Source of the DNA: Geomonas sp. RF6 | Lineage (GTDB): Bacteria; Desulfobacterota; Desulfuromonadia; Geobacterales; Geobacteraceae | Length of the DNA: 64,000 nt | Assembly (NCBI RefSeq): GCF_021044625.1 | Contig: NZ_CP087999.1 | Location: 3,059,001-3,123,000 of the forward strand | Direction: 5' to 3' | Shown: positions 54,636 to 64,000 of the stretch, in pieces | Numbering within the stretch: the first letter of the stretch is position 1 | Layout: each line of letters starts with the position of its first letter | Notes under the pieces: model-generated | The model's database searches: none | Seen by the model: only the letters and a program-made list of their open reading frames with translations | What the model was told of the DNA's origin: nothing | Program-made: the position numbers and the translations under genes

Positions 54636-55430
54636 ATCAAACGTCTTGCTTCCGCAGCGGTACTCTTGCCGCTGCTCATACTCTTCATTTTGAAGTCGCC
54701 CCCCGTCTGGTTCGACATCCTCATCGCAGTGGTGGCGGCCATCGGGCTCGACGAGTTCTACCGCATGACCCTCCCGGAGCGCCGCAGCGAAGGGTGGAGC
54801 GCCGCGGTCGTCGGCGCCCTCGCGCTCTTCACCATTCCCTTCGCCGACGGGATGCTCTCCCTCTTTGCCCTCACCGCAGCAGTGCTCGGCTTCTCCCTTG
54901 TCGGCCTCTTCCGCCTGAAGGACATCGCGCAGGCCGCATCCGAGTCCGCCTTCATCTTCATGGGCTTTCTCTACGTCCCGCTGCTCCTTGCGCACTTGAT
55001 CCTCCTGCGCGTCGAGCCGCACGGCGTGGCCTGGATCTTCCTGATGATGGTGATCGTGATGTCCGGGGACAGCGCCGCCTACTACGTGGGCTCGAGCTTC
55101 GGGCGCACGAAGCTCTACCCTGCGGTGAGCCCGAAGAAGAGTGTGGAAGGCTCCCTCGGGGGGCTCGCGGGGAGCGTGATCGGCGCCCTTGTCTTCCGCG
55201 CCCTCTTTTTCGCTGAGCTGACGATCGTCGACGCGGTGGCGGTGGCGCTCCTTTGCGGAGTCCTCGGGCAGCTGGGAGACCTTTTCGAGTCCCTCATCAA
55301 GAGAAGCTGCGGCGTGAAGGATTCCGGCACCCTCATCCCCGGCCACGGCGGAATTCTCGACCGGCTGGACAGCATCCTCTTCGCAGCCCCCGCGGTTTTC
55401 TACTACGCGTACTTCGTGTTCGCGGGGTAG
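54636..55430 (+). CDS. cdsA: Phosphatidate cytidylyltransferase (probable ATC start)
   Basis: A 264-residue membrane enzyme making CDP-diacylglycerol. About seven to eight membrane segments; the C-terminal CDS signature is GTLIPGHGGILDRLDSI. The usual N-terminus of the family (KRLASAAVLLPLLILFIL) is encoded, but the codon in the start position is ATC (54636-54638), six bases after AAAGGAG. No ATG, GTG or TTG lies in frame between the uppS stop and this point; the next is TTG 54666, without a ribosome-binding site and inside the first membrane segment. AUC initiation or a base error is therefore likely. Sits between uppS and dxr. Confidence 0.9.
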   Translation: MKRLASAAVLLPLLILFILKSPPVWFDILIAVVAAIGLDEFYRMTLPERRSEGWSAAVVGALALFTIPFADGMLSLFALTAAVLGFSLVGLFRLKDIAQAASESAFIFMGFLYVPLLLAHLILLRVEPHGVAWIFLMMVIVMSGDSAAYYVGSSFGRTKLYPAVSPKKSVEGSLGGLAGSVIGALVFRALFFAELTIVDAVAVALLCGVLGQLGDLFESLIKRSCGVKDSGTLIPGHGGILDRLDSILFAAPAVFYYAYFVFAG

Positions 55431-55516
55431 AGAGTGAGCTACATCCCTCTTCTGGCGTACTCACGCACAAAATTGCACAGCGCTCTCTTTTCCAACGGCG
55501 CTTGTTATGAGGTATT

Positions 55517-56674
55517 ATGAAAAAGATCGCTATTCTCGGCTCCACCGGATCGATCGGGGTGAGCACCCTCGACGTCGTCGATAAACACCCCGAGATGTTC
55601 CAGGTGGTGGCGCTAACTGCAGGCACCAACCTGGAGCTCCTCAAAACGCAGATCGAGAAGTTCTCCCCAGTGCTCGTCTCGGTTCTCACCGCCGAGCACG
55701 CCGCGCAGCTCGATCGTATGCTCTCCGGGAAGAAACCGCAGATCATGCATGGCGTGGAAGGGCTGATCGCCGCCGCCACCGCGCCGGATGCCACCATGGT
55801 GGTAGCCGCCATCGTGGGCGCCGCAGGGCTTGTCCCGACGGCAGCCGCGATCAGCGCCGGCAAGGACGTGGCACTGGCCAACAAGGAAACGCTCGTCACC
55901 GCCGGGCACCTGATCATGGACCTCGTGCAGGAGAAGGGGGTCAACCTCTACCCGGTGGACAGCGAGCACTGTGCGGTCTTCCAGTCCCTCGTGGGGCACC
56001 GGAAGGAGGACGTGAGCCGCCTCATCCTCACCGCCTCCGGAGGGCCGTTCTGGAGCTGGAGCAGCGAAAAGGTGGCAGGCGCCACCATAAACGACGCCCT
56101 GAACCACCCGAACTGGAGCATGGGAAAAAAGATCAGCATCGATTCAGCGACGATGATGAACAAGGGGCTCGAGGTCATCGAGGCGCGCTGGCTCTTCGAC
56201 ATCCCTGTCGACCGCATCGCGGTGCACATCCACCCGCAGAGCATCATCCACTCCATGGTGGAGTATCTGGACGGCAGCGTCATGGCGCAGCTCGGGATGC
56301 CGGATATGAAAGGGCCGATCGCCTACGCCCTGACCTATCCGGCCCGCATCCCCGCCGGCGTCAAGCCGCTCGACCTCACCAGCCTTTCCGGGCTCACCTT
56401 TCATAGGCCCGATCCGCTGCGCTTCCCGGCGCTCGATCTTGCCTACCAGGCGGCACGCTCCGGCGAGAGCATGCCGGCAGTCATGAATGCAGCCAATGAA
56501 ATCGCCGTGGAGGCGTTTCTCTCGGGGAGGATCGGGTTCGCCGCCATCCCGGTGGCGATTGAAAAGACGATGGAGCTGCACGAACCGCACGCTCTGCGCA
56601 CCTTCGAGGAGGTGCTGGAGGCCGACCGCTTCGGTCGCAGGACCGCCAGGAAGGTCCTGAAGTTCGAGGAGTAA
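55517..56674 (+). CDS. dxr: 1-deoxy-D-xylulose 5-phosphate reductoisomerase
   Basis: A 385-residue NADPH enzyme giving 2-C-methyl-D-erythritol 4-phosphate, the committed MEP step. [20 protein letters not shown] is the NADPH motif; [26 protein letters not shown] and TASGGPFW give the metal/substrate site. With ispE at 20.7 kb it shows the MEP pathway. Followed 36 bp later by rseP. Confidence 0.96.
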   Translation: MKKIAILGSTGSIGVSTLDVVDKHPEMFQVVALTAGTNLELLKTQIEKFSPVLVSVLTAEHAAQLDRMLSGKKPQIMHGVEGLIAAATAPDATMVVAAIVGAAGLVPTAAAISAGKDVALANKETLVTAGHLIMDLVQEKGVNLYPVDSEHCAVFQSLVGHRKEDVSRLILTASGGPFWSWSSEKVAGATINDALNHPNWSMGKKISIDSATMMNKGLEVIEARWLFDIPVDRIAVHIHPQSIIHSMVEYLDGSVMAQLGMPDMKGPIAYALTYPARIPAGVKPLDLTSLSGLTFHRPDPLRFPALDLAYQAARSGESMPAVMNAANEIAVEAFLSGRIGFAAIPVAIEKTMELHEPHALRTFEEVLEADRFGRRTARKVLKFEE

Positions 56675-56710
56675 GACCGAAGCCGTCGCTGCAAGACCGT
56701 AGGGGGGGTA

Positions 56711-57775
56711 ATGACTAGCATATTCTTCGCAATTATCGCCCTGGGGGTGCTGATCTTTATTCACGAGCTCGGGCACTTCCTTTTTGCCAAGGCGTTCGGG
56801 GTAGGGGTCGAGAAGTTCTCCCTCGGATTTGGGCCGAAGATCGTCGGGAAAAAATATGGCGAGACGGAGTATCTCCTCTCCGCATTCCCCCTTGGCGGCT
56901 ACGTCAAGATGGTGGGGGAGGGGGACGACGTCGAAATCACCGAGGAGCAGAGGACAGTCTCCTTCAGCGACAAGTCCGTACTGCGCCGCATCATCATCGT
57001 CGCGGCGGGACCGATCTTCAATCTCCTCTTCGCCTACTTCCTCTTCATCGTCGTCTTCATGATCGGCGTTCCAGCCGTCACCACGAAGGTCGGCGAGGTC
57101 GTCCCGGGGAAACCCGCGGCGCAGGCGGGGATCCTGCCGGGAGACCTTATCACTGCTGTGAACGGCAAGCCGGTGGACCGCTGGGAGGATTTCGCCACCG
57201 TCATCTCCAAGGGGAAGATCGCCCCGATGCAGGTGACGGTCGTGCGCGGCGCGACTGTCATGAACTACAACATGGTCCCGGAGCCCCGCACGACGAAGAA
57301 CCTCCTCGGTGAAACGGTGACCTCCCCGGTGATCGGGGTCGTGGCGGCCGGCGAGACGGTGACGGACCACTTCACTCCGCTGGAGGCGATAAAGCGGGGG
57401 AGCGAGCAGTGCTGGAACGTGATCTCCCTTACCTTCCTCTCCCTGGTGCGCCTCGTGGAGCGCGCCATACCGCTCGACACCATCGGCGGCCCGATCATGA
57501 TCGTGAAGATCGCCGGGCAGCAGGCAGCGGCCGGCGGCGTGAACTTCCTCGCCTTCGTGGCGCTCCTCTCGGTGAACCTGGGGGTGCTGAACCTCCTCCC
57601 CGTGCCGATCCTGGACGGCGGCCACCTCGCCTTTTACATCATCGAGCTCATCATCGGCCGTCCGGTGGGGAAAAGGGCGCGGGAGATAGCGCAGCAGGTC
57701 GGGCTCGTCCTCCTGGTGAGCCTCATGATCCTCGCCTTCTACAACGACATCGCCCGGATCGTGACAGGGAAATAG
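56711..57775 (+). CDS. rseP: Site-2 zinc metalloprotease RseP
   Basis: A 354-residue inner-membrane intramembrane protease. HELGH at residues 18-22 in the first membrane helix and LLPVPILDGGHL near the C-terminus are the zinc site. One PDZ domain (about residues 115-195, VGEVVPGKPAAQAGILPGDL) is seen, against two in E. coli RseP. It cleaves anti-sigma factors and remnant signal peptides in relatives. Confidence 0.94.
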   Translation: MTSIFFAIIALGVLIFIHELGHFLFAKAFGVGVEKFSLGFGPKIVGKKYGETEYLLSAFPLGGYVKMVGEGDDVEITEEQRTVSFSDKSVLRRIIIVAAGPIFNLLFAYFLFIVVFMIGVPAVTTKVGEVVPGKPAAQAGILPGDLITAVNGKPVDRWEDFATVISKGKIAPMQVTVVRGATVMNYNMVPEPRTTKNLLGETVTSPVIGVVAAGETVTDHFTPLEAIKRGSEQCWNVISLTFLSLVRLVERAIPLDTIGGPIMIVKIAGQQAAAGGVNFLAFVALLSVNLGVLNLLPVPILDGGHLAFYIIELIIGRPVGKRAREIAQQVGLVLLVSLMILAFYNDIARIVTGK

Positions 57776-57872
57776 TCGGGGGGAGTAAGGATCCCATCAT
57801 CATTCACGGCCGGGAGGGGAATACCTCCCGGCTTTCTCATCGCTCCAGCAGCAGGCGTAGATCGGAATAGCC

Positions 57873-58586
57873 TTGAAGATTCTCACCTTTGATACCTCCG
57901 GAAGCTCATCAAGCGTCGCACTCTCCCACGGCACCGAACTGATCGGTGAAACCCTTTTCAGCGGCCACCGCACCCCCACAGGGAAGCTCCTCGACGCCGC
58001 CCGCGCGCTCCTCGACACAGCCTCCCTCGCTCCGGCGGATCTCGATGCCTTCGCCGTCTCCCTCGGCCCCGGCTCCTTCACCGGCGTCCGCGTCGGCATC
58101 TCCCTGGTGAAAGGGATGGCGCTGGCGGCAGGGAAGCCGGCGCTGGGCTTCTCCTCCCTCGCCATGCTCGCCGCCAATCTCCCGCTGTGCGCCTGGCAGG
58201 TGGCGCCCCTCTTCGATGCCCGGAAAAGCGAGGTGTATTGCGCGCTGTACCGCACCGGAAGCGGGGTGCCGGTTCCGGTGGCGGCTGAGGCGGTCCTTCC
58301 CCCTGTCGACTTTCTGGCCACCATCACCGAGCCTACCGTCTTTGTGGGGGACGGAGCGCTGAGGTACCGGGAGCTGATCACCGAGACCCTCGGCGACCTC
58401 GCCATCTTCGCCCCCTGGAATGCCCACCTCCCGAAGGCATCGGCGGGGGCTCTTGTTGCCCATGAAGCCGCTCTGGCCGGGGCATTCATCCCTCTCGCCC
58501 AACTCAACCCCCGCTACCTGCGCCTCTCCGAGGCGGAAGTGGCCAAAAAACGGGCCTCCGAAGAATTCAGGAAAAACGCTCCTTGA
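57873..58586 (+). CDS. tsaB: tRNA t6A biosynthesis protein TsaB
   Basis: A 237-residue ASKHA-fold partner of TsaD in making t6A37 of tRNA. ILTFDTSGSSSSVALSHGTE is at the N-terminus; SLGPGSFTGVRVGISLVKGM is the TsaB signature. The C-terminal SEAEVAKKRASEEF segment is usual. Start is TTG 57873. tsaD is not in the window. Confidence 0.92.
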   Translation: MKILTFDTSGSSSSVALSHGTELIGETLFSGHRTPTGKLLDAARALLDTASLAPADLDAFAVSLGPGSFTGVRVGISLVKGMALAAGKPALGFSSLAMLAANLPLCAWQVAPLFDARKSEVYCALYRTGSGVPVPVAAEAVLPPVDFLATITEPTVFVGDGALRYRELITETLGDLAIFAPWNAHLPKASAGALVAHEAALAGAFIPLAQLNPRYLRLSEAEVAKKRASEEFRKNAP

Positions 58587-58922
58587 GTCCCCCCTCCCTT
58601 GACGGGAGGGGGACAGGGGTGGGTGAAGCTGCCATGAGCTGGAACGGTGGCGCCTTCCCTCACACCCTGTCCCTCCCCCGCGAGGAGGAAGGGAACATTC
58701 CTGCAGCCGTTTTAAAAAAATGTTCGATTAAACTGAAAAACGCCGGGAAGGGGGCTGAGCAGGCGCCCGAGTAGCTGTTGACAGTTCTTTTGTAATGTAT
58801 TATGTTGACCCCTCTATTTTTAATCCAACGGTAACCTCCTCTAAATACGAAGAAATTTTACCGTCATCAACTACCGGTTTATTAGCTCCAAACGGTGAGC
58901 GCTCCGGTGCAAGGGACAACAT
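58587..58922 (+). promoter_or_regulatory. REP-A pair and promoter region of ilvD
   Basis: A REP-A pair (GTCCCCCCTCCCTTGACGGG type at 58586-58625, inverse at about 58658-58692) is followed by a strong promoter: TTGACA (58778-58783), 17 bp, TATGTT (58801-58806). The about 110-base leader before ilvD is AT-rich with weak inverted repeats (ACCGG...CCGGT). I see no T-box and no clear leader peptide. Confidence 0.65.
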
Positions 58923-60581
58923 ATGCGTAGCGATACTATTACTCAGGGACTGGAGCGTACTCCGCACCGCGCCCTTCTGAAGGGTACAGGACTTCCGCAG
59001 AGCGAGATGGCGAAGCCCTTCATCGGCATTGCCACCAGCTTCACCGATCTCATCCCCGGCCACATAGGGATGAGGGACCTCGAGCGTTTCATCGAAAAGG
59101 GGATTCACACCGGCGGCGGCTACGCCTTTCTCTTCGGGATTCCGGGGGTTTGCGACGGGATCTCCATGGGGCACAAGGGGATGCACTACTCCCTCCCCAC
59201 CCGCGAGCTGATCGCGGACATGGTGGAGTCGGTCGCCGAGGCGCACCGCCTGGACGGTCTCGTCCTTCTCACCAACTGCGACAAGATCACCCCGGGGATG
59301 CTGATGGCTGCCGCGCGTCTCGACATCCCCTGCATCGTGGTGACCGCCGGTCCGATGATGAGCGGCCGCGGCGTCGAGGGAAGGCGCTACTCCTTTGTCA
59401 CCGACACCTTCGAGGCGATGGCCCGCTACAAGGCCGGCGTCATCGACGACGCCGAGCTCGCCCGCTGCGAGGAGAACGCCTGCCCCGGCGTCGGGTCCTG
59501 CCAGGGGCTCTTCACCGCCAACACCATGGCGATCCTCACCGAGACGCTCGGCATGAGCCTCCCGCGCTGCGGCACCGCCCTCGCCGTCTCTGCCCTCAAG
59601 AGAAGGATCGCCTTTGCCTCCGGCGAGCGAATCGTGCAGATGGTCGGCGAGAACGTCACCCCGCGCTCCATCCTCTCCAGGGAAGCATTCGAAAACGCCA
59701 TCCGCGTCGACCTCGCCCTCGGCGGCTCCTCCAACACGGTCCTGCACCTCCTCGCCATCGCACGTGAGGCCGGGGTAGATCTGCCGCTGGAGACCTTCGA
59801 CGTCCTCTCCCGCCAGACCCCGCAGATTGCCTCCATGAACCCCGCAGGTGAGCACTTCATGGAAGACCTCGACGCGGCAGGGGGCGTGGCAGGGGTGCTG
59901 AAGCAGCTCGGCGACAGCATCCACGACTGCCCGACCGTCATGGGGCTCACCACGAAGCAGATCGTCTCCTCCCTCTCCGACGTCGACGAGAGCGTCATCC
60001 GCCCGACCGCACAGCCGGTGAAGAAGGAAGGGGGGATCGCGGTTCTCTTCGGGAACATCGCTCCGGACGGCGCGGTGGTGAAGCAGTCCGGCGTGGGCGA
60101 GAAGATGATGCAATTCACCGGCACCGCCCGCTGCTTCGACTCCGAAGAGCTCGCCATGCAGGCAATCATGAGCGGCCAGATCAAGAGCGGCGACATGGTG
60201 GTGATCCGCTACGAGGGGCCGAAGGGCGGCCCGGGGATGCGCGAGATGCTCGCCCCCACCGCAGCGATCATGGGGCTTGGCCTCGGCGACTCCGTAGCGC
60301 TCATCACCGACGGCCGCTTCTCCGGCGGCACCCGCGGTCCGTGCGTCGGGCATATCTCCCCGGAAGCTGCGGTCGGCGGCCCGATCGCTCTCGTGGAGGA
60401 CGGTGACCGGATCGAGCTCGACATCCCGTCCCGCTCCCTGAAGCTTCTGGTGAGCGACGAAGTCCTCGCCGAGCGCCGCGCACGCTGGAGCGCACCGGAG
60501 CCGAAGATCAAGAAGGGGTGGCTCGCCCGTTACGCGAAGGTCGTCACCTCCGCCAACACCGGAGCGGTCACCACGGCATAA
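58923..60581 (+). CDS. ilvD: Dihydroxy-acid dehydratase
   Basis: A 552-residue Fe-S dehydratase, third step of valine/isoleucine synthesis. Cluster-related cysteines lie in [13 protein letters not shown] and [37 protein letters not shown] is the C-terminal signature. It opens the ilvD-ilvB-ilvN-ilvC cluster in the same direction. Confidence 0.96.
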   Translation: MRSDTITQGLERTPHRALLKGTGLPQSEMAKPFIGIATSFTDLIPGHIGMRDLERFIEKGIHTGGGYAFLFGIPGVCDGISMGHKGMHYSLPTRELIADMVESVAEAHRLDGLVLLTNCDKITPGMLMAAARLDIPCIVVTAGPMMSGRGVEGRRYSFVTDTFEAMARYKAGVIDDAELARCEENACPGVGSCQGLFTANTMAILTETLGMSLPRCGTALAVSALKRRIAFASGERIVQMVGENVTPRSILSREAFENAIRVDLALGGSSNTVLHLLAIAREAGVDLPLETFDVLSRQTPQIASMNPAGEHFMEDLDAAGGVAGVLKQLGDSIHDCPTVMGLTTKQIVSSLSDVDESVIRPTAQPVKKEGGIAVLFGNIAPDGAVVKQSGVGEKMMQFTGTARCFDSEELAMQAIMSGQIKSGDMVVIRYEGPKGGPGMREMLAPTAAIMGLGLGDSVALITDGRFSGGTRGPCVGHISPEAAVGGPIALVEDGDRIELDIPSRSLKLLVSDEVLAERRARWSAPEPKIKKGWLARYAKVVTSANTGAVTTA

Positions 60582-60639
60582 GTTTTTTTGGGTTAGTGTT
60601 GCAACTCAGCCAGCCAGCAATTGGCAACTCCCGCACCAC

Positions 60640-60682
60640 GTCCCCTCCCTTTCAAGGGGAGGGACAGGGTGGGGATGGGGTT
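60640..60682 (+). repeat. REP-A-type unit between ilvD and ilvB
   Basis: CGTCCCCTCCCTTTCAAGGG then GAGGGACAGGGTGGGGATGG, between ilvD and ilvB. Confidence 0.7.
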
Positions 60683-60750
60683 CAGCAAACAGCAACAATG
60701 AAACGGTCAATAGTGAACACAACGAAGTTTGCAGTCATGCCGGGGGTGTT

Positions 60751-62451
60751 ATGAAGATGAATGGTGCTCGGATAGTGTTGGAGTGCTTGAAGCTGGAGGG
60801 GGTGGATACGGTCTTCGGTTACCCCGGCGGAACCGTCATAAACCTCTACGACGAGCTATTCTCCTTCAAGGAGATCAAGCACATCCTGCCGCGCCACGAG
60901 CAGGCGGGGGTGCATGCCGCCGACGGGTACGCCCGCGCGACCGGCAGGGTAGGGGTGGCGATAGCGACCTCCGGCCCCGGCGCGACCAATACCATCACCG
61001 GGATCGCCACCGCCTACATGGACTCGATCCCCATGGTGATTATCACCGGGCAGGTCCCCACCGCGCTCATCGGCAACGACGCCTTCCAGGAAGCGGACAT
61101 CATGGGGATCACCCGCCCCTGCACGAAGCACAACTTCCTGGTGAAGGACATCAGGCAGCTGGCGACGATCATGAAGAAGGCCTTCTACATCGCCCGCAGC
61201 GGCCGCCCCGGCCCGGTCCTCGTCGATCTCCCGAAAGACGTGCAGGTAGCCACCACCGAGTTCCACTATCCGGACAGCGTGGAGCTGCGCGGCTACAAGC
61301 CGACACTGGAAGGGCACCCGAAGCAGATCGAGAAAGCCGTCTCCATGATCCTGCAGGCGAAGAAGCCGGTCATCTATGTCGGCGGCGGAGCCGTCCTCGG
61401 CAACGCCTGCGCCGAGCTTACCACGCTGGTGCGGCGCCTCGGCGCTCCGGTTACCACCACCCTCATGGGGCTTGGCGCCTTCCCGGAGAACGATCCCCTC
61501 TCCCTCGGGCTGCTCGGCATGCATGGCACCTACTACGCCAACATGGCCGTCTCCAACTGCGACGTGCTCGTCGCCGTCGCCGCCCGTTTTGACGACAGGG
61601 TCACCGGGAAGATTCCGGCGTTCGCCCCGCACGCGAAGATCATCCACCTCGACGTCGATCCCACTTCCATCAAGAAGAACGTGAGGGTCGACCTACCGAT
61701 CGTAGGGGACGTCTGCGAGATCCTGAAGAAGATGCTGAAGGTCATTGAGGAGCGCGACTTGGAGGCGGACAACGCCCGCCAGGGGTACCTGCCGTGGCTC
61801 GAGGAGATCGCCGACTGGAAGGAAAAGCAGCCGATGGCCTACCAACAGGGTGACAAGGTCATCAAGCCGCAGTACGTGATCCAGAGGCTGCGCGCCCTTT
61901 CCGACGAGGATGCCATCGTTGCCACCGACGTCGGGCAGCACCAGATGTGGACCGCGCAGTTCTTCGGCTTCACCCGTCCGCGGACGCTCCTCTCCTCCGG
62001 CGGGCTCGGGACGATGGGTTTCGGCCTCCCCGCCGCCATGGGAGCGCAGGCAGCCTTCCGTGACCGCCAGGTCATCGCCATCTGCGGCGACGGCGGCTTC
62101 CAGATGAACCTGCAGGAGCTGGCCACGATGGTGCAGAACCGCCTCGCGGTGAAGATCTGCATCATCAACAACAACTTCCTCGGCATGGTGCGGCAGTGGC
62201 AGGAGCTCTTCTTCGACAAGCGCTACTCCTCCACCTGCCTGGAGCTGCCGATCGACTTCGTGAAGCTTGCCGAAGCCTTCGGCGCGAAAGGTTTCACCGC
62301 CTCCTCCGTTGAAGAGGTCGACAACGTCATCAAGGAAGGATTCGCCACGCCAGGCCCGGTGATCATGGAGTTCCGTGTCGCCCGCGAGGAGAAGGTGCTC
62401 CCGATGGTGCCCGCCGGCGCGTCCCTCACCGAGATGGTGCTGGCGTCCTAG
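60751..62451 (+). CDS. ilvB: Acetolactate synthase, large subunit
   Basis: A 566-residue ThDP/FAD enzyme condensing pyruvate with pyruvate or 2-oxobutyrate. VFGYPGGTVINLYDELF opens the pyrimidine domain, with the catalytic Glu in ILPRHEQAGVHAADGYARAT. The ThDP motif is ICGDGGFQMNLQELATMVQN followed by INNNFLGMVRQWQELFF. Start ATG 60751 (or 60757). Confidence 0.96.
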   Translation: MKMNGARIVLECLKLEGVDTVFGYPGGTVINLYDELFSFKEIKHILPRHEQAGVHAADGYARATGRVGVAIATSGPGATNTITGIATAYMDSIPMVIITGQVPTALIGNDAFQEADIMGITRPCTKHNFLVKDIRQLATIMKKAFYIARSGRPGPVLVDLPKDVQVATTEFHYPDSVELRGYKPTLEGHPKQIEKAVSMILQAKKPVIYVGGGAVLGNACAELTTLVRRLGAPVTTTLMGLGAFPENDPLSLGLLGMHGTYYANMAVSNCDVLVAVAARFDDRVTGKIPAFAPHAKIIHLDVDPTSIKKNVRVDLPIVGDVCEILKKMLKVIEERDLEADNARQGYLPWLEEIADWKEKQPMAYQQGDKVIKPQYVIQRLRALSDEDAIVATDVGQHQMWTAQFFGFTRPRTLLSSGGLGTMGFGLPAAMGAQAAFRDRQVIAICGDGGFQMNLQELATMVQNRLAVKICIINNNFLGMVRQWQELFFDKRYSSTCLELPIDFVKLAEAFGAKGFTASSVEEVDNVIKEGFATPGPVIMEFRVAREEKVLPMVPAGASLTEMVLAS

Positions 62452-62583
62452 AAGGCGTTTTCCCGCAAGGGAGAGGCTCTCTGCGAAATGGAGGGGAATC
62501 CCCCCTCGCCACTGTTACGCTTTGCTTATGCCGGGCCGGGAGCGGAAGGACTCATCCCGACCCCTGAAGTATCTGGAGGGACC

Positions 62584-63078
62584 GTGCGACACATCATAGC
62601 CGTGCTGGTAGAAAATGAATTCGGAGTCCTTTCCCGCGTGGTGGGGCTTTTCTCCGGGAGGGGGTTCAACATCGACTCCCTCACCGTTGCTCCCACCAAT
62701 GACGAGTCCCTCTCCCGCATCACGCTGGTAACCCGCGGGGACGAGCAGATCATCGAGCAGATCACCAAGCAGCTGAACAAGCTGATCGACGTCATCAAGG
62801 TCATCGACTTTGAGCCGGAGAACGCCATCGAGCGCGAGATGGCCCTCGTGAAGGTGAACGCGGAGGACCAGAGCCGCGCCGAGGTGCTGCGCGTGGCGGA
62901 CATCTTCCGCGCGAAGGTCATCGACGTGACACCGAAGTCGTACACCCTGGAGGCCACCGGTGCGCCGTCAAAGATCGACGCCATGGTGGAGCTCCTGCGC
63001 CCCCTCGGGCTGAAGGAGCTCGTCCGCACCGGCCCCGTCGCCATCGGGCGCGGCTCCAAGGGGTGGAAAGGGCAGTAA
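62584..63078 (+). CDS. ilvN: Acetolactate synthase, small regulatory subunit
   Basis: A 164-residue regulatory subunit with an ACT domain (HIIAVLVENEFGVLSRVVGL then FSGRGFNIDSLTVAPT) and a C-terminal ALS_ss_C domain. It stimulates IlvB and confers valine feedback. Start is GTG 62584 after GGAGGGACC; the frame further upstream to 62488 is not conserved. Named ilvH in some species. Confidence 0.95.
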   Translation: MRHIIAVLVENEFGVLSRVVGLFSGRGFNIDSLTVAPTNDESLSRITLVTRGDEQIIEQITKQLNKLIDVIKVIDFEPENAIEREMALVKVNAEDQSRAEVLRVADIFRAKVIDVTPKSYTLEATGAPSKIDAMVELLRPLGLKELVRTGPVAIGRGSKGWKGQ

Positions 63079-63163
63079 ACGGGCAGTATCCATCACAGCA
63101 CGAACAGAGTGCTTTCTGCATGCGGCCTGGTCGGGACCTCCCGTTCCAGGCCCTTAATCTTAA

Positions 63164-64000
<837 letters not shown>

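Noticed and set aside
58795-58980. Attenuation leader peptide for ilvD (61-codon frame)
   Set aside because: The frame starts upstream of the -10 box, has no run of Ile/Leu/Val codons and overlaps the ilvD start.
58800-60353. 517-codon minus-strand frame across ilvD
   Set aside because: Antisense shadow of ilvD; Asp/Gly/His-rich without structure.

Overview
The window looks like a chromosomal segment of a GC-rich deltaproteobacterium of the Geobacter group (Geobacterales/Desulfuromonadia). The reasons are the ispE / tRNA-Gln / prs-rplY-pth-ychF and rpsB-tsf-pyrH-frr-uppS-cdsA-dxr-rseP-tsaB-ilvDBNC gene orders, an iorAB-paaK aromatic-acid cluster, a large NAD-glutamate dehydrogenase, a secreted multicopper oxidase, and a GEMM-I riboswitch of the type known from Geobacter. 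The taxonomic call rests on gene content and my knowledge of these genomes, not on a search.

Layout. 0-21.6 kb is mostly core: aspA (partial) and a rubrerythrin-like gene, a HAD hydrolase, a WYL regulator overlapping a DEAD-box helicase, trmB, iorA-iorB-paaK, an IS4-type element, a multicopper oxidase, an M28 peptidase lipoprotein, the large glutamate dehydrogenase, truD, a DUF294-like protein, ispE and tRNA-Gln. 21.6-42.6 kb is an accessory block between ispE/tRNA-Gln and prs. It opens with a 269-bp direct repeat containing the tRNA-Gln 3' half and a truncated regulator, then carries a PIN-like protein, an EamA transporter, a sensor kinase, an IS30 element next to a group II intron 3' end, a yjfM/yjfC/yjfL-like operon, an MscS channel, an NSS transporter, a riboswitch-controlled degenerate hemerythrin, a TIR-membrane protein with a CsgG-like partner, a second IS4-type copy and a NarL-type response regulator. 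43-64 kb is core again: prs, rplY, pth, ychF, rpsF-rpsR-DUF2232-rplI, an OB-fold protein, then rpsB through ilvC, which runs off the end.

Three dispersed intergenic repeat families run through the window. One is a C-tract/G-tract hairpin family (REP-A), one is a 'GCCGGGATAAGC' hairpin family (REP-B), and one is a 30-bp 'CCCCAAATGCAAAGCCTGACC' family restricted here to 24.9-35.4 kb. Both IS4-type copies sit at the same nucleotide of REP-A members with identical 9-bp duplications.

The best candidates for new biology are: (1) a GEMM-I riboswitch with the A20 signature associated with 3',3'-cGAMP, coupled to a mutually exclusive terminator in front of a hemerythrin-fold protein that has lost two iron-ligand histidines; (2) a TIR / transmembrane / periplasmic-domain protein in an operon with a CsgG-like secreted protein; (3) a yjfM/yjfC/yjfL-like operon whose first gene joins a membrane domain to a YgiB-like tail; and (4) the site-specific use of REP-A by the IS element.
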